DNA of 63,826 nucleotides from an uncultured Ruminococcus sp. (GTDB lineage Bacteria; Bacillota; Clostridia; Oscillospirales; Ruminococcaceae). The notes beneath the pieces are model-generated. The model did no database searches. It was given only the letters and a program-made list of their open reading frames with translations, and was not told the origin of the DNA. The stretch spans positions 1 through 63,826 of the forward strand of contig CANRDT010000011.1 in assembly GCA_947629455.1 (NCBI GenBank), given 5' to 3'. Below are positions 61,078-63,826 of the stretch, piece by piece. Within the stretch, counting starts at the first letter, position 1; every line of letters starts with the position of its first letter. A program made the position numbers and the translations under genes.

Positions 61078-61574
61078 AGAAAGGTTCTCCCCCAAACCCC
61101 TTTCCAAAGACTTTTAATTATTTTTTGCGAGGGGCAATGTTCGCGTGAAGATTAATCAGCACGTTGAAAAATAGCTTTTATCGGTGCTATTACCCCTCGC
61201 AAAAAATGGTCAGAAGTCCTCAGAGAGGAGAGTTTAAGAAAAAGCCTTTACTCAAAAAAGTCCCTCAAAAAAAGGAAAATACGCACGAAATCCGTACATT
61301 CCGTTTGGTTTGTACGGTATTTTTATATTTTGTGTATGCGCCCCTCTTTTTGAGGTATATTTTTTCCTCTTTGGGAGAAATCTTCTTGGAAAGAATTGTT
61401 TCTTGAATCTCTTCTCAAAGCTTTAGTCATTTTTGCGATGGACGGTGTAATTTTTCAAGCATTGTGAATTTTATTTGATACGCATTTCAAAGACTTTGCC
61501 GTCCATCGCAAAAATCATTGAAAGTTTTAGGAAAGGGGCTCGGGGAATAACCCTTTTTCAAAAGGGTTTTCCCC
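61061..61574 (-). repeat. Family A quasi-palindromic element, copy 3, inverted
   Basis: Read on the reverse strand it matches copies 1 and 2. Module B is 61127-61200 (74 bp, stem GCGAGGGG/CCCCTCGC) and module A is 61435-61509 (75 bp, stem GCGATGGACGG/CCGTCCATCGC). The end hairpin GGGGGAAACCTTTCTGAAG overlaps the 3' end of the HTH-like gene. It fills the gap before the clpP-like gene. Confidence 0.88.
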
Positions 61575-61622
61575 GAAAAGGGGAAGGTATATACCCCCAA
61601 AAATCGGCGGTATATCCAAAAA

Positions 61623-61640
61623 GGTAAAACAAGTTTTACC
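61623..61640. promoter_or_regulatory. Perfect inverted repeat upstream of the clpP-like gene
   Basis: GGTAAAAC-AA-GTTTTACC, 18 bp, about 95 bp before the start. A possible -10, TATACT, lies at 61674-61679. An operator is likely but its regulator is unknown. Confidence 0.45.
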
Positions 61641-61734
61641 GAAATATGATTAGCAAAGCGGAGCGGGAAGTGGTATACTCAATACATAAACAGCAGGGGC
61701 GAATAACTGTAAACAAAAAAGCGAGGTAATAATT

Positions 61735-62328
61735 ATGTCAGACTGCATAAACAATTGGATAATCGTAGAAGACGCGAAAGGCACGCACCAGTTAAGCATT
61801 GAGGCGGTGCTTGCGAGGGAGGGTAAAATATTCCTCAGCGGAATGATAGACAGCGCGGTCGCAGGAAATGTAATAAAGAATATGATACATCTCACGGACA
61901 GCGGCATACCGATAAAGATATACCTTGACAGCACGGGCGGAGAGATCAGGGCAGGGCTTGCGATGATCGACGCCATGGAGCTGCTCAGCAAGCGCAACAG
62001 CATTGACATCATCTGCACGGGAAAAGCCTACAGTATGGCTGCGCTGCTGCTTGCGGCAGGCGCGAAAGGTCACAGGCATATGTTCGGACACGCCGAAGTG
62101 ATGATACACGAGCCGCTTATAATGCAGGGCACGGGCGGCAGTGCAAGCTCGGTAAAGAGTACGGCTGAATCGCTGCTTGCGATGAGAGATATAATGAGCG
62201 GTATGCTTTCAAGGTACACGGGAGTAAGCACCAAGAAAATGAACCGGCTTATGATGAGCGACACATATCTGAGCGCGAAAGAGGCGATAGAACTCGGCAT
62301 TGCGGACGATATTGCGCAGGAACTGTAA
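61735..62328 (+). CDS. ClpP-family serine protease
   Basis: 197 residues, the size of ClpP. The triad is intact: Ser100 in GKAYSMAALLLAAGAK, His125 in EVMIHEPLIMQG, and Asp176 in MMSDTYLSAKEA; spacing matches ClpP. The DSTGGE oxyanion loop at 65-70 is there. The sequence is divergent from housekeeping ClpP, especially at the N-terminus (SDCINNWIIVEDAKG), and it is not beside clpX. GCGAGG is nine bases before the ATG. The next gene, 13 bp away, is a VirD4-like ATPase, so it may use an unusual partner. Confidence 0.85.
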   Translation: MSDCINNWIIVEDAKGTHQLSIEAVLAREGKIFLSGMIDSAVAGNVIKNMIHLTDSGIPIKIYLDSTGGEIRAGLAMIDAMELLSKRNSIDIICTGKAYSMAALLLAAGAKGHRHMFGHAEVMIHEPLIMQGTGGSASSVKSTAESLLAMRDIMSGMLSRYTGVSTKKMNRLMMSDTYLSAKEAIELGIADDIAQEL

Positions 62329-62341
62329 ACGGAGGTACATT

Positions 62342-63661
62342 ATGAACATTATAAACAATACCGAAAAGGCAAAGAATATTTTCAATAAAACGGGCGGCAG
62401 CTGTATAGTTATGCCGGACGGTACGGAATATTCCCGCGACATCAGGATCACAGGACTTAACAACAACGTTGCGGTGATAGGTCCTTCCGGCTGCGGAAAA
62501 TCCACGGTCATGGGAACGCTCAATGCGCTGAACGCAGGCGGCAGCCTTATCATTTCCGACCCCAAGGGCGGCCTGTACCGTTCGCTTGCGGCGATACTGC
62601 GGTGTATGGGTTACGAAGTGGCAAAGCTCGATCTTACGCATATGCAGTGCTCTATGCGCTATGATCCGCTTATGTATATAAGATCTTCGCAGGACATACG
62701 CAAAATGGCGCACAGTATAGTATTCTCTCAGTATAAAGACGGCGCTGCGCCGCGCGATCCGTATTGGGAAAATGCGGCGGAATCAATGCTCTGCGCGTTT
62801 ATCGGACTGCTCTTTGAGGAGGGTGACCGCAGCCGTATGACGCTGACTGCCGTTATGGATATGCTCAGCAGGTTCGTTCCGTATGAAGATCTTGGCGAAG
62901 AGGAACTTGACGGCAAGCCGGTGTACAGGTGCTTTGCAAAACATCAGCGCAGAATGGAAGAGGAGGGCAAGGAGAGCTGGGCGTGCAGAATGTTCCGTCC
63001 GTTCAAGTCGCTTTCGGAGAGGACATTGTCCTGCGTGATAAGCACGCTGACTTCTCTGCTTACGCCGTTCGACAGCGAGGAAACAGCCGCGCTTTTCAAG
63101 GACGCGGATTTCGATTTTACGCGTTTGGGCAGGGAAAAGCTTGCCGTGTTCGCGGTAGTTTCGGATTCCGACCGTTCAAACGACATTCTGGCGAATATGT
63201 TCTATACGCAGGCGATGAACGAGCTTTGCGACTATGCCGACAACTGTTGTGAAAACGGCAGACTGCCGACGTCGGTGACGTTCATACTCGACGACTTTGC
63301 CACCAACTGCCGCATAGACAAATTCGACAACATCATCAGCAATATCAGGGCGCGAAACATCTCCGCCATTATACTTATGCAGTCGCTCAGTCAGCTTGAT
63401 TCAAGCTATGGCAGAGGTTCGATCACCATTATGAACAACTGCGATACCGTGGTGTTTATGGGTGCAAATTCGACTGCGGACGCCGGATATTTTGCCGAGC
63501 GTGCCAACAAGCCATTGCATACGATGATGGAGATGCCGCTGCACAGCAGTTGGGTTTTCAGGCGGAGTACAAAGCCGCGTTTTACGGAAAATATAGACCC
63601 CGAGGCATATCTTGAAGATGTGCGGAGGAGTCTGGAAAAGCCGCTTGACAGGCAGAAGTAA
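62342..63661 (+). CDS. VirD4/TraG-like ATPase without membrane segment
   Basis: 439 residues. Walker A GPSGCGKST (47-55), the following SLIISDPKGGLYRSL, Walker B VTFILDDFATNC and the sensor region ISAIILMQSLSQLDSSYG match the TraG/VirD4 coupling-protein family (CD1115-like). Coupling proteins normally begin with two membrane helices; none is present here, and the protein starts close to the motor. GGAGG lies six bases before the ATG. No relaxase or other conjugation gene is in the window. Pairing with a protease gene is the unusual feature. Confidence 0.85.
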   Translation: MNIINNTEKAKNIFNKTGGSCIVMPDGTEYSRDIRITGLNNNVAVIGPSGCGKSTVMGTLNALNAGGSLIISDPKGGLYRSLAAILRCMGYEVAKLDLTHMQCSMRYDPLMYIRSSQDIRKMAHSIVFSQYKDGAAPRDPYWENAAESMLCAFIGLLFEEGDRSRMTLTAVMDMLSRFVPYEDLGEEELDGKPVYRCFAKHQRRMEEEGKESWACRMFRPFKSLSERTLSCVISTLTSLLTPFDSEETAALFKDADFDFTRLGREKLAVFAVVSDSDRSNDILANMFYTQAMNELCDYADNCCENGRLPTSVTFILDDFATNCRIDKFDNIISNIRARNISAIILMQSLSQLDSSYGRGSITIMNNCDTVVFMGANSTADAGYFAERANKPLHTMMEMPLHSSWVFRRSTKPRFTENIDPEAYLEDVRRSLEKPLDRQK

Positions 63662-63826
63662 GCAATTAGAAGTAAGAGGTTAGAAGTAAGAAGTAAGAAT
63701 CGCTCCGCAGGCTGATTTCACGCTCTGAAGTTTGTTTGATAAGTAGGGGGGCAAATTAAAAAGGTTTTCGGTCAAGCCTTTTCCTTAAAAAGGCTTGCGG
63801 GGTCGAGGGGCAGAGCCCATCGTCGC
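63662..63826 (-). repeat. Heptamer run and family B repeat, inverted, cut by window edge
   Basis: After the ATPase gene there is a run AGAAGTAAGAGGTTAGAAGT, then, on the reverse strand, the family B tail with AAGCCTTTTTAAGGAAAAGGCTT and GGGCTCTGCCCCTCGACCCC. Confidence 0.8.

Overview
The window looks like chromosome from a gut or rumen Ruminococcus-like member of the Oscillospiraceae (class Clostridia). The evidence is strong GGAGG ribosome binding sites, dipicolinate synthase genes and a tepA-ylzJ-ftsK/spoIIIE arrangement (endospore lineage), a bile salt hydrolase, a GH5 cellulase lipoprotein, a BspA-type leucine-rich surface protein, a short anti-sigma head fused to a serpin, and intergenic regions packed with structured repeats. 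Genus is an inference; no rRNA gene is present to settle it.

Layout. 1-7.8 kb: a HisC-like aminotransferase overlapping a TatD-linked-type radical SAM gene, a membrane protein and bile salt hydrolase behind a perfect consensus promoter, dpaAB with a candidate sigma-K promoter, and a FemAB-like peptidoglycan enzyme. 8-18.6 kb: a Ser/Asp/Thr-rich membrane-anchored protein, a Ca2+/Na+ antiporter, the GH5 cellulase, then the reverse-strand block tepA-ylzJ-uppP-ftsK, and an MFS transporter. 18.6-26.6 kb: accessory surface and signalling genes (two XRE regulators, BspA-like protein, ECF sigma plus serpin, C39-like protein, PepSY repeat protein). 26.8-36.2 kb: an arginine cluster argG-[pentapeptide]-[membrane]-argH-argC-[pseudogene]-argJ-[remnant]-argB-argD-argF, sufficient for glutamate to arginine through the ArgJ acetyl cycle. 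36.3-49.3 kb: housekeeping genes (glycosyltransferase, noc/parB-like, glmM, ecfA1, aroE, nrdR, mazF, carbonic anhydrase, SDR) separated by repeats. 49.7-52.4 kb: a type II restriction-modification island. 53-57 kb: mnmA, nifU-like, nifS, rnhA. 57-63.8 kb: a strong promoter with a Cys-rich leader peptide and terminator hairpin, a three-gene cREC/phosphatase operon, tRNA-Pro, a large HTH-like protein, and a two-gene unit pairing a ClpP-like serine protease with a VirD4/TraG-like ATPase that has no membrane segment.

The non-coding fraction is unusual. A ~500-bp quasi-palindromic element occurs three times (37212-37713, 39676-40171, 61061-61574). Each copy carries two modules of fixed length, 75 and 74 bp, closed by perfect terminal stems; the stem sequence changes between copies on both sides, so pairing is kept. 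A second family (about eight copies) carries palindromes with similar compensatory changes. A third set has short palindromes and a degenerate 7-bp tandem repeat. Three stretches look like gene remnants, one of them a histidine phosphatase/ASCH chimera inside the arginine operon.

The strongest candidates for something new are the ClpP/VirD4-like pair, the fixed-length covarying repeat modules, the sigma/serpin pair, and the Cys-leader attenuator. No CRISPR array, rRNA or transposase was seen. All assignments come from reading the sequence; no database search was run.
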